From positions 1 through 64,000 of the forward strand of contig NZ_BBZJ01000024.1 in assembly GCF_001417775.1 (NCBI RefSeq): a stretch of DNA of 64,000 bases, in the 5' to 3' direction. The notes under the pieces were generated by a model. The model worked only from the letters and a program-made list of their open reading frames with translations, searched no databases and was not told the DNA's origin. This DNA is from Streptomyces sp. TP-A0356. GTDB taxonomy: Bacteria > Actinomycetota > Actinomycetes > Streptomycetales > Streptomycetaceae. Shown one piece after another: positions 17,017 through 25,015 of the stretch. Each line of letters opens with the position of its first letter. Within the stretch, counting starts at the first letter, position 1. A program made the position numbers and the translations under genes.

Positions 17017-17984
17017 CAGGCGCTCGCCCCCGTCCGCTCGCCGTCGGGCAGTGACCACCAGGGCAGCTGGTGGTAGACGGGCGCGCCGGGAACCTGCTCG
17101 CCGCTCCACCTGGGAGGCGGCACGTTGGTGGTGCGGGAGCGGACCTGGACCCGGTCGACGGTTTCGCCGTGGCCGGCCGCGTGCTCGCGGGCCAGGCGCA
17201 GGACGACCACCCGGCGCAGATAGCTCTCGGACAGGACTCCGCGCAGGCCCCCGGGGCGGTTCTCGCCGTCGTGCGAGGCGACGTAGAAGTCCCAGGCGCG
17301 GCGCAGTTCGTTCTGCTGGGTGTGGCTCGGCAGCACATTGCCGTCGATGGCTGCTCCGTCGAGCGCGGACAGGTCGTACCAGCCGGTCGTCCGCTCGCCG
17401 CCGTCACCGGTGCGCACCTCGGCGCGGACCTGGACGTCGATGTTCTGCTGCAGCGGGTTGGGCGCGAACAGCTTCCAGTTCTGCTCGAACTCTGGGTAGA
17501 CCCAGTCGTCGATCGCCTTGCCGTGCTGCTTGGTGAGGATGTTCATGGGCGCGACGTGCAGGAACACCATTCCGAGGTGCACACAGGCGGCGACGGTGAC
17601 GACCGCGAGGGCCAGCGCGGCGGTGATCTGGTAGCGGAGGGACAGGGCGGCTATGCCGGTGCGGAGGGGGGCGGGCTCGGGGGCACCTCGGGCACCTGCG
17701 GGGGCGGGGGCCGACGCTTCCCGGACGACACCGGGGGCGGGGGCCGACGCTTCCCGGACGACACCGGGGGCGGGGGCCGGCGCTTCCGGGACGGCACCGG
17801 GGGCGGGAGCCGGCGCTTCCGGGACGGCACCCGGGTCGCTCGCCTCGCGGGGGCCCGCCGCCGCTACCGGGGCCGGATCCTCGGGTACATCCCCCGTGGC
17901 GCCTCCGGGCAGCGGGGACACCGGGTCACCGGAGTCACCCGGCTGCTCCCGCCGGGCGTCCAGTTCCTCGTCGTACGCGTCCAT
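17016..17984 (-). CDS. DUF5819-family membrane-anchored protein with Ala-Pro repeat
   Basis: About 322 aa. An acidic N-terminal cytoplasmic region contains four tandem 11-residue units (GAVPEAPAPAP twice, GVVREASAPAP twice). One transmembrane helix follows (ITAALALAVVTVAACVHLGM), then an extracytoplasmic domain with WVYPEFEQNWKLFAPNPLQQ and a repeated WxxL-type core ending in WWSLPDGE. The block EFxQNWxLFAPNP is the hallmark of this family, which usually neighbours HTTM genes. ATG at 17984 has GGAGACGGGG upstream; a longer in-frame start lacks conservation. Biochemical role unknown. Confidence 0.8.
   Translation of the reverse strand: MDAYDEELDARREQPGDSGDPVSPLPGGATGDVPEDPAPVAAAGPREASDPGAVPEAPAPAPGAVPEAPAPAPGVVREASAPAPGVVREASAPAPAGARGAPEPAPLRTGIAALSLRYQITAALALAVVTVAACVHLGMVFLHVAPMNILTKQHGKAIDDWVYPEFEQNWKLFAPNPLQQNIDVQVRAEVRTGDGGERTTGWYDLSALDGAAIDGNVLPSHTQQNELRRAWDFYVASHDGENRPGGLRGVLSESYLRRVVVLRLAREHAAGHGETVDRVQVRSRTTNVPPPRWSGEQVPGAPVYHQLPWWSLPDGERTGASA
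17700..17831. repeat. 33-bp in-frame tandem repeat, four copies
   Basis: Four consecutive 33-bp units (GGGGCGGGGGCCGACGCTTC and variants) inside the DUF5819-type gene encode the 11-residue Ala-Pro units. Two sequence subtypes, two copies each, suggest stepwise duplication. Confidence 0.88.
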
Positions 17985-18185
17985 CCCGCCCCGTCTCCCG
18001 AGCTCTCCGTACCCCGGTGCCGTCCCGGACGCCGGGCCCGCTCCATCGCATGCCGCCTCGGCCCCCGGCCGCGGGGGCCGCATCACCCGTCCGCAGCACA
18101 CCGTGGCGTTCGCACCGGAACGCTACTCAGGCCCACCCGCCCCGCACAGCCCAATGGACACAGCGGCCGGGTGGCGGCTCGGAGG

Positions 18186-18194
18186 TTGTCCACA
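18186..18194 (+). promoter_or_regulatory. DnaA box upstream of paaA
   Basis: TTGTCCACA is a perfect Streptomyces-type DnaA 9-mer in the 298-bp gap between the DUF5819-type gene and paaA. Confidence 0.65.
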
Positions 18195-18240
18195 GCGGTT
18201 GACACCCTACGGCGCCTCGCCCCACCATTGAATCGACCGG

Positions 18241-18254
18241 ACCGAACGATCGGT
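18241..18254. promoter_or_regulatory. PaaR-type operator upstream of paaA
   Basis: ACCGAACGATCGGT is the reverse-complement match of the paaH-paaN site. It ends 28 bp before the paaA start, where a bound repressor would block the promoter or initial transcript. The remaining ~200 bp of this gap holds only the DnaA box. Confidence 0.78.
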
Positions 18255-18282
18255 CGGTAGGTGAGTGGTCAAGGGGGACCGC

Positions 18283-19338
<1,056 letters not shown>

Positions 19339-19340
19339 GC

Positions 19341-19628
19341 ATGACGACCCAAGAGTGGCCCCTGTGGGAGGTCTTCGTGCGCTCACGGCGCGGGCTCTCG
19401 CACACCCACGCCGGCAGCCTGCATGCCCCGGACGCCGAACTGGCCCTGCGCAACGCACGGGATCTGTACACCCGCCGCGGCGAGGGCGTCTCGATCTGGG
19501 TCGTCCCATCCGCAGCGATCACCGCCTCGTCACCGGACGAGAAGGACCCGTTCTTCGAACCGGCAGCCGACAAGCCGTACCGGCACCCGACGTTCTACGA
19601 CATCCCGGAAGGGGTGAAGCACCTGTGA
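19341..19628 (+). CDS. paaB: Phenylacetyl-CoA epoxidase subunit B
   Basis: 95 aa, the usual size. WPLWEVFVRSRRGLSHTHAGSLHAPDAELAL is diagnostic of PaaB, a small structural subunit that bridges PaaAC heterodimers. It starts two bases after the paaA stop, and its own stop overlaps the paaC GTG (GTGA). Confidence 0.95.
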   Translation: MTTQEWPLWEVFVRSRRGLSHTHAGSLHAPDAELALRNARDLYTRRGEGVSIWVVPSAAITASSPDEKDPFFEPAADKPYRHPTFYDIPEGVKHL

Positions 19629-20344
19629 CCGTCACCGTGCACACCGCGGCCGCCCTGGCCCTCGGCGACGACGCCCTGGTGCTCTCGCACCGTTTGGGGG
19701 AGTGGGCCGGTCACGCGCCGGTGCTCGAGGAGGAGGTCGCCCTCGCCAACATCGCCCTGGATCTGCTGGGCCAGGCCCGGATCCTGCTGTCCATGGTGGG
19801 CGACGAGGACCAGCTGGCCTACCTGCGCGAGGAACGCGCCTTCCACAACCTGCAACTGGTGGAACAGCCGAACGCCGACTTCGCGCACACCATCGCCCGC
19901 CAGCTGTACTTCTCCACCTACCAGCGGCTGCTGTACAGCGAACTCGCCGGGGGAGACAGCGAGTTCGCGGGCCTCGCGGCCAAGGCGGTCAAGGAGGTCG
20001 CCTACCACCAGGACCACGCCGAGCAGTGGACACTGCGGCTCGGTGACGGCACGGAGGTCAGCCACGACCGGATGCGGCGTGCGTGCGAGGCGCTGTGGCG
20101 CTTCACCGGGGAGATGTTCCAGCCGGTCGAGGGCCTGGAAGTCGACCGAGCGGGAATGAGGGAGGCCTGGCTGGAGTCGGTGGCCGACGTCCTGCGCCGG
20201 GCCACCCTCGACATCCCGGAGGGCCCGCAGTCCGGGGCGTGGACCGCGGGCGCCGGACGACAGGGCCTGCACACCGAACCCTTCGGGCGGATGCTCGCCG
20301 AGATGCAGCACCTGCACCGCAGCCACCCGGGGGCGTCATGGTGA
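19625..20344 (+). CDS. paaC: Phenylacetyl-CoA epoxidase subunit C
   Basis: 239 aa. Ferritin-like partner of PaaA with no metal of its own in the known complex. Motifs: VLSHRLGEWAGHAPVLEEEV, NIALDLLGQARILL, VAYHQDHAEQWTLRLGDGT, EPFGRMLAEMQHLHRSHPG. GTG at 19625 gives a four-base overlap with paaB. The end overlaps paaD. Confidence 0.94.
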   Translation: MTVTVHTAAALALGDDALVLSHRLGEWAGHAPVLEEEVALANIALDLLGQARILLSMVGDEDQLAYLREERAFHNLQLVEQPNADFAHTIARQLYFSTYQRLLYSELAGGDSEFAGLAAKAVKEVAYHQDHAEQWTLRLGDGTEVSHDRMRRACEALWRFTGEMFQPVEGLEVDRAGMREAWLESVADVLRRATLDIPEGPQSGAWTAGAGRQGLHTEPFGRMLAEMQHLHRSHPGASW

Positions 20345-20916
20345 GCACCACGACCCTCGAAGAGGAACTGCGCCGGCTCGCCGGCTCCGTCCCCGACCCC
20401 GAGCTGCCCGTACTCACCCTGGAGGAGCTGGGTGTCCTGCGAGCCGTCCATGTGCGCGGCACGGACACGGTGGAGATCGAGCTGACCCCCACGTACACGG
20501 GATGCCCCGCGATCGAGGCGATGTCCCTGGACATAGAGCGGGTACTGCACGAGCACGGCGTACGGGAGGTCGTCGTGCGCACGGTGCTCAGCCCGGCCTG
20601 GTCGACGGACGACATCTCCGACGAAGGCCGGCGCAAACTGCGGGAGTTCGGCATAGCGCCGCCCCGCGTACGGCACCGGCAGGCATCCGCTCCGGTGACA
20701 CTGCAGCTGGGCCCGACGCGTACGGTCACCGGCTCCGGCGGACCCGAGGCGCCATACCCCCCCGCCGGCTCCCCCGAGCCGGACACCCCGGTGCGCTGCC
20801 CGTTCTGCGGATCCGCCGAGACCGAGCTGCTGAGCCGGTTCTCATCCACCGCCTGCAAGGCGCTGCGCCGCTGTCTGGTCTGCCTGGAGCCCTTCGACCA
20901 CTTCAAGGAGCTGTGA
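20338..20916 (+). CDS. paaD: Phenylacetate degradation protein PaaD (DUF59 and zinc/Cys domain)
   Basis: About 192 aa. The N-terminal MIP18/DUF59 domain (VPDPELPVLTLEELGVLRAV ... TPTYTGCPAIEAM) is linked to Fe-S cluster delivery, presumably to the PaaE reductase. The C-terminal part carries CPFCGS...CLVCLEPFDHFKEL, a four-Cys segment. ATG at 20338 overlaps paaC; GTG at 20341 is an equally coupled alternative. The stop overlaps the paaE ATG (TGATG). Confidence 0.92.
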   Translation: MVSTTTLEEELRRLAGSVPDPELPVLTLEELGVLRAVHVRGTDTVEIELTPTYTGCPAIEAMSLDIERVLHEHGVREVVVRTVLSPAWSTDDISDEGRRKLREFGIAPPRVRHRQASAPVTLQLGPTRTVTGSGGPEAPYPPAGSPEPDTPVRCPFCGSAETELLSRFSSTACKALRRCLVCLEPFDHFKEL

Positions 20917-21980
20917 TGGCCCGGTTCCACCCGCTCCCGGTGGCCGCGGTCGAGTGGCTCACCGACGACTCCGCGGTCCTGACCTTCGCCGTGCCGCCCG
21001 CACTGCGCGAGGAGTACCGCCACGCGCCCGGCCAGCACCTGGCCCTGCGTCGCACCGTCGACGGCACGGAGGTCCGCCGCACATACTCGATCTGCTCCCC
21101 CGCACCGGCACCGGACGACGAGGGCCCGAGCACGCTGCGGGTGGGCGTGCGGCTGGTCGAGGGCGGAGCCTTCTCCACGTACGCCCTCAAGGAGATCACC
21201 GTCGGCGACGAGCTGGAGGTGATGACACCGGCTGGACGGTTCACGCTGGAGCCCGCACCCGGGCTGTACGCGGGCGTCGTGGGCGGCAGCGGGATCACCC
21301 CCGTGCTGTCGATCGTGACGACGCTGCTGGCGCGCGAGCCCCGGGCGGCGTTCTGCCTCATACGCAGCGACCGGACGACCGCCTCGACGATGTTCCTGGA
21401 GGAGGTCGCCGACCTCAAGGACCGCTATCCCGACCGGTTCCAACTGGTCACGGTGCTCTCCCGGGAGGAACAGCAGGCGGGGCTGCCGTCCGGGCGGCTC
21501 GACCGGGAGCGGCTGTCCGGGCTGCTGCCGACACTGCTGCCGGTGGATCGGGTCGCGGGCTGGTTCCTGTGCGGACCGTTCGGCCTGGTGCAGTCGGCCG
21601 AACAGGCGCTGCGCGGGCTGGGAGTGCCGCGGACGCGGATCCACGAGGAGATCTTCCATGTGGACAACGGCGCGGCGGTCACATCGTCCCGGCCGGCCCC
21701 CGCGCACAGCACGGTGACCGCGCGGCTGGACGGACGCGGCGGGACCTGGCCGGTCCACGACGGCGAATCCCTGCTGGATGCGGTGCTGCGCAACCGGCCC
21801 GACGCGCCCTACGCCTGCAAGGGCGGGGTGTGCGGGACCTGCCGGGCCTTCCTGGTCTCGGGCGAGGTCCGGATGGACCGCAACTTCGCACTGGAGCCGG
21901 AGGAGACGGACGCGGGCTATGTCCTGGCGTGCCAGTCGCATCCGGTCACGGAGAAGGTGGAGCTGGACTTCGACCGATGA
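20916..21980 (+). CDS. paaE: Phenylacetyl-CoA epoxidase reductase subunit
   Basis: 354 aa. FAD domain with RRTYSICS, NAD domain with GVVGGSGITPVLSI and GWFLCGPFGLVQSAE, and a C-terminal plant-type [2Fe-2S] ferredoxin with the Cys cluster CKGGVCGTCRAFLVSG and a final Cys in YVLACQSHPV. It passes electrons from NADPH to PaaA. Last gene of the paaABCDE operon; a perfect DnaA-box 9-mer at 21659 falls inside it, probably by chance. Confidence 0.95.
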   Translation: MARFHPLPVAAVEWLTDDSAVLTFAVPPALREEYRHAPGQHLALRRTVDGTEVRRTYSICSPAPAPDDEGPSTLRVGVRLVEGGAFSTYALKEITVGDELEVMTPAGRFTLEPAPGLYAGVVGGSGITPVLSIVTTLLAREPRAAFCLIRSDRTTASTMFLEEVADLKDRYPDRFQLVTVLSREEQQAGLPSGRLDRERLSGLLPTLLPVDRVAGWFLCGPFGLVQSAEQALRGLGVPRTRIHEEIFHVDNGAAVTSSRPAPAHSTVTARLDGRGGTWPVHDGESLLDAVLRNRPDAPYACKGGVCGTCRAFLVSGEVRMDRNFALEPEETDAGYVLACQSHPVTEKVELDFDR

Positions 21981-22012
21981 GCGGAGCCGTCGACCGGCGA
22001 ATGTCGGCTTGC

Positions 22013-22074
22013 GGCTGAGATGGCCTACGGCCGAGCGGCTCACGGCTGAGATGGCCTACGGCTGAGCGGCTTAC
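22013..22074. repeat. 31-bp direct repeat, two copies
   Basis: GGCTGAGATGGCCTACGG units begin at 22013 and 22044 with two substitutions between copies, just downstream of paaE. Confidence 0.85.
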
Positions 22075-22135
22075 GGGCGACGGTGTCCCCTTCCGGTGGG
22101 TCCCCCGGTGGGTCCCGACCGGCCATTCCCTTCTC

Positions 22136-22151
22136 ATAGAACCTGTTCTAT
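22136..22151. promoter_or_regulatory. KstR-like palindrome upstream of acyl-CoA dehydrogenase
   Basis: ATAGAACCTGTTCTAT is a perfect 7-2-7 inverted repeat and fits TNNAACNNGTTNNA, the consensus of the TetR-type cholesterol-catabolism repressor KstR. It lies 44 bp before the GTG of the dehydrogenase, in promoter position. Confidence 0.6.
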
Positions 22152-22195
22152 CTTGACGCTCCGTCAGATCAGCGGACCCGCCAGGAGGACAGGTC

Positions 22196-23335
22196 GTGGA
22201 CTTCACCTTCAGCGAGGAGCAGCAGGCGGCGGTCGAAGCGGCGAAAGCCGTGTTCGCGAGGGTCGCGCCGGACGGCGTGCCCAGCCCCGCACTGACCACC
22301 GGCGCCGTCGCCGACGACTTCGACCGAACACTGTGGGCGCGACTCGCGGACGCGGACCTGCTGAGTCTGCTGCTGGACGCGGAGTACTGCGGGGCAGGCC
22401 TCGACGCGATCGCTCTCTGCCTCGTGCTGCGGGAGTCGGCGAAGGTACTGGCACGCGTGCCCTTGCTGGAGAACACGGCCGCGGCCACCGCCGTACAGGC
22501 CCACGGCAGTCGGGAGTTGAAGGAGGAGCTGCTCCCACGGGCGGGCCGCGGGGAACTGGTACTCACGGTCGCCGCACACGGCCGGACGGGCCACGACCCG
22601 GCCGAACTCGCGGTGGTCGCACGACAGGAGGGCGACGACACCTGGGTGCTGGACGGCATCCAGACGGCGGTGCCCTGGGCGTACAACGCCGACACCGTCC
22701 TCGTACCGGCGCACACCCACGACTCGGGCCGCGCCATCCTCACGCTGGTGCCGCCCGGGCACCAGGGCGTCACCCTGGCCGAACAGTTCTCCACCACCGG
22801 GGAACGGCTCGCGGAGCTGCGACTGGAGTCGGCACGGATCGCCGGGCGGTACGTACTCGACACCGAGGACGCATGGGAGCGGCTACGCCTGTTGCTCGCC
22901 ACCGGGACGTGCGCCCTCGCGCTCGGCCTCGGCGAGGCCGTACTGCGGATGACGAGCGAGTACACGAGCAAGCGCGAGCAGTTCGGCCACCCGCTCGCCA
23001 CGTTCCAAGCCGTTGCCGTACAGGCCGCCGACCGCTACATGGACCTGCGCGCCATGGAAGCCACCCTCTGGCAGGCCGCGTGGCGGATCAGCTCCGGGGC
23101 AGCGGGTGCGCTGCCGGCGGCCGGAGATGTGGCGGTGGCGAAGATCTGGGCGTCGGAAGGCGTACGGCGGGTGGTGCAGACCGGGCAGCATCTGCACGGA
23201 GGGTTCGGCGCCGACACCGACTACCCCCTGCACCGGTACCACGCCTGGGCCAAGCACCTGGAACTGTCGCTCGGCCCGGCGGCGGCACACGAAGAGACCC
23301 TGGGCGAGCTGCTGGCGGCACATCCCCTGGCTTGA
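22196..23335 (+). CDS. Acyl-CoA dehydrogenase family protein
   Basis: 379 aa. FAD-dependent alpha,beta-desaturation of an acyl-CoA is expected. N-terminal MDFTFSEEQQAAVEAAKAVF, middle YVLDTEDAWERLRLLLATGT, and the FAD-site motif YTSKREQFGHPLATFQAVAVQAAD are clear. The C-terminal LHGGFGADTDYPLHRYHAW lacks an obvious catalytic Glu at the usual place, as in one subunit type of the heteromeric steroid-type dehydrogenases. GTG at 22196 follows AGGAGG. The operator-like site upstream hints at steroid or isoprenoid substrates; this is inference. Confidence 0.87.
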   Translation: MDFTFSEEQQAAVEAAKAVFARVAPDGVPSPALTTGAVADDFDRTLWARLADADLLSLLLDAEYCGAGLDAIALCLVLRESAKVLARVPLLENTAAATAVQAHGSRELKEELLPRAGRGELVLTVAAHGRTGHDPAELAVVARQEGDDTWVLDGIQTAVPWAYNADTVLVPAHTHDSGRAILTLVPPGHQGVTLAEQFSTTGERLAELRLESARIAGRYVLDTEDAWERLRLLLATGTCALALGLGEAVLRMTSEYTSKREQFGHPLATFQAVAVQAADRYMDLRAMEATLWQAAWRISSGAAGALPAAGDVAVAKIWASEGVRRVVQTGQHLHGGFGADTDYPLHRYHAWAKHLELSLGPAAAHEETLGELLAAHPLA

Positions 23336-23373
23336 GCGGCGCGCCCCTGCGGAGCAGGCCCCCCGAGACCCGG

Positions 23374-23721
23374 CTACAGCACGAAGCCGGGCTCGCCCTT
23401 GGCATCCACGACGGGGCGGCCCGCGGCGGCCCAGACCTGCATGCCGCCATCGACGTTCACCGCGTCGACGCCCTGCTGGACCAGGTACATCGCCACCTGG
23501 GCCGAACGGCCACCGGAGCGACAGATCACATGGACCCGGCCGTCCTGCGGCGCCGCCTCGGTGAACTCGCCGTACCGCGCGACGAACTCACTGAGGGGGA
23601 TGTGCAGCGCCCCCTCGGCGTGACCCGCCTGCCACTCGTCGTCCTCGCGGACGTCCAGCAGGAAGTCTCCGTCCTTGAGATTCGCGACCTCGACCGTGGG
23701 CACACCAGCTCCGAAATGCAT
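23374..23721 (-). CDS. Rhodanese-domain protein
   Basis: 115 aa, a single rhodanese domain. FLLDVREDDEWQAGHAEGALHIPLSEF is the N-terminal signature and VICRSGGRSAQVAMYLVQQG holds the catalytic Cys loop. It probably transfers sulfane sulfur. It converges on the dehydrogenase gene with 38 bp between stops. Partner unknown. Confidence 0.92.
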   Translation of the reverse strand: MHFGAGVPTVEVANLKDGDFLLDVREDDEWQAGHAEGALHIPLSEFVARYGEFTEAAPQDGRVHVICRSGGRSAQVAMYLVQQGVDAVNVDGGMQVWAAAGRPVVDAKGEPGFVL

Positions 23722-23962
23722 ACTCCGACGCTACCGGACGAGAGCACGGACGCGCCCCGACCGGGGTGGATCGCAGTCACGATCACGGGAAGCCGTAGTC
23801 ACGGCGGCGCACAGAGGTCACGCCCACCACGTAAGTCCCACGAGTCACGGAACCCTCACGAAGGTGGGACGCCAGTCACGGCAATCACAATGGGCACGGC
23901 AACAACCATCGTCACGGGCGCCCCCGCAGTCACCATCCCGACGCCCAACACCCTCGGCCGCC
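23722..23962. other. Gap with clustered GTCAC motifs
   Basis: This 241-bp gap contains about seven GTCAC occurrences between 23775 and 23935, irregularly spaced, several extended to GTCACGG. No supported gene is seen. It is the leader region for the leftward rhodanese gene. Confidence 0.5.
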
Positions 23963-24853
23963 TCAGCCGCGCAGTGCCTCCAGCTCCGCTTGCTTCTCGG
24001 CGACCTGGGCCAGCAGCTGCTCCGCGATCTCCTCCAGGAGGCCATCGGGGTCGTCGGGGGACAGCCGGAGCATCGAGCCGATCGCGCTCTCCTCCAGCTC
24101 GCGTGCCATCAGCGTGAGCAGTTCCTTGCGCTGCGCAAGCCATTCGAGACGGGCGTAGAGCTCCTCACTACGGCTCGGCCTGCGCTCCTCCGGGACAGGG
24201 CCCGCGACCCACTCCTCGGAGAGTTCCCGCAGCAGAGCCTCGTCACCGCGGGCATAGGCGGCATTGACCCGGGCGATGAACTCGTCACGCCGCTTGCGCT
24301 CTTCTTCGTCCTGGGCGAGGTCGGGGTGGGCCTTGCGGGCGAGCTCGCGGTAGAGCCTGCGGGCCTCCTCGCTGGGGCGGACGCGCTGCGGCGGCCGGAC
24401 GGGCTGGTCCGTCAGCATGGCCTGGGCCTCCGGGAACAGTCCGTCGGAGTCCATCCAGCCGTGGAACAGCTCCTCGACGCCCGGCATCGGCATGACCCGG
24501 GCGCGTGCCTCGTGAGCGCGGCGTATGTCCTCCGGGTCGCCGGTGCGGGCGGCCCGCGCCTCGGCGATCTCCGCCTCCAGCTCGTCGAGGCGCGTGTACA
24601 TCGGGCCCAGCTTCTGGTGGTGCAGCCGGGAGAAGTTCTCGACCTCGACGCGGAAGGTCTCCACGGCGATCTCGTACTCGATCAACGCCTGCTCGGCGGC
24701 CCGCACGGCCCGTTCCAGCCGCTCCTCGGGCCGCGCCCCGGCCGCGGCGCCGTCCACGCCGGCGCCCATGGCTTCACCGGCACCGGCGCCCTCGGCGACC
24801 GGCTCCTCGACAGCGGACACGGGCTCGCTCTGCTCGGCTTCGGGCGTCGTCAC
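23963..24853 (-). CDS. J-domain-containing coiled-coil protein
   Basis: 296 aa. A charged helical N-terminal half (YEIAVETFRVEVENFSRLHHQKLGPMYTRLDELEAEIAEARAAR) is probably coiled coil. A DnaJ-like segment lies at about 165-205: RLYRELARKAHPDLAQDEEE...FIARVNAAYARGD contains the HPD signature needed to stimulate Hsp70. A second charged helical stretch ends the protein. A co-chaperone role is likely, with DnaK as partner by family knowledge; the client is unknown. It follows the DUF2252 gene on the same strand. Confidence 0.82.
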   Translation of the reverse strand: MTTPEAEQSEPVSAVEEPVAEGAGAGEAMGAGVDGAAAGARPEERLERAVRAAEQALIEYEIAVETFRVEVENFSRLHHQKLGPMYTRLDELEAEIAEARAARTGDPEDIRRAHEARARVMPMPGVEELFHGWMDSDGLFPEAQAMLTDQPVRPPQRVRPSEEARRLYRELARKAHPDLAQDEEERKRRDEFIARVNAAYARGDEALLRELSEEWVAGPVPEERRPSRSEELYARLEWLAQRKELLTLMARELEESAIGSMLRLSPDDPDGLLEEIAEQLLAQVAEKQAELEALRG

Positions 24854-24969
24854 CGGACCAGACTAAGACACGGCCGCGGGCTCGCACGCCGGTCCACCGA
24901 GCGCAAGGGTGCCGGACGGGCCATGGGGGGGCACCACGGGAAGGTCGCTGTACTGCGCAGCGTGGGGGG

Positions 24970-25015
24970 CTCCCCCTCCCCCCACCCTCCCCTCCCCCTC
25001 GGCCCCCACCCCCCT
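24970..25015 (-). other. Potential G-quadruplex tract
   Basis: The minus strand here has at least six runs of four or more guanines separated by one to four bases. It lies between the DUF2252 stop and the J-domain start on their coding strand, so the RNA would carry it in a 5' leader or intercistronic spacer. Confidence 0.55.

Noticed and set aside
21659..21667. DnaA box TGTGGACAA
   Set aside because: Exact match but within paaE coding sequence (His-Val-Asp-Asn); most likely chance.
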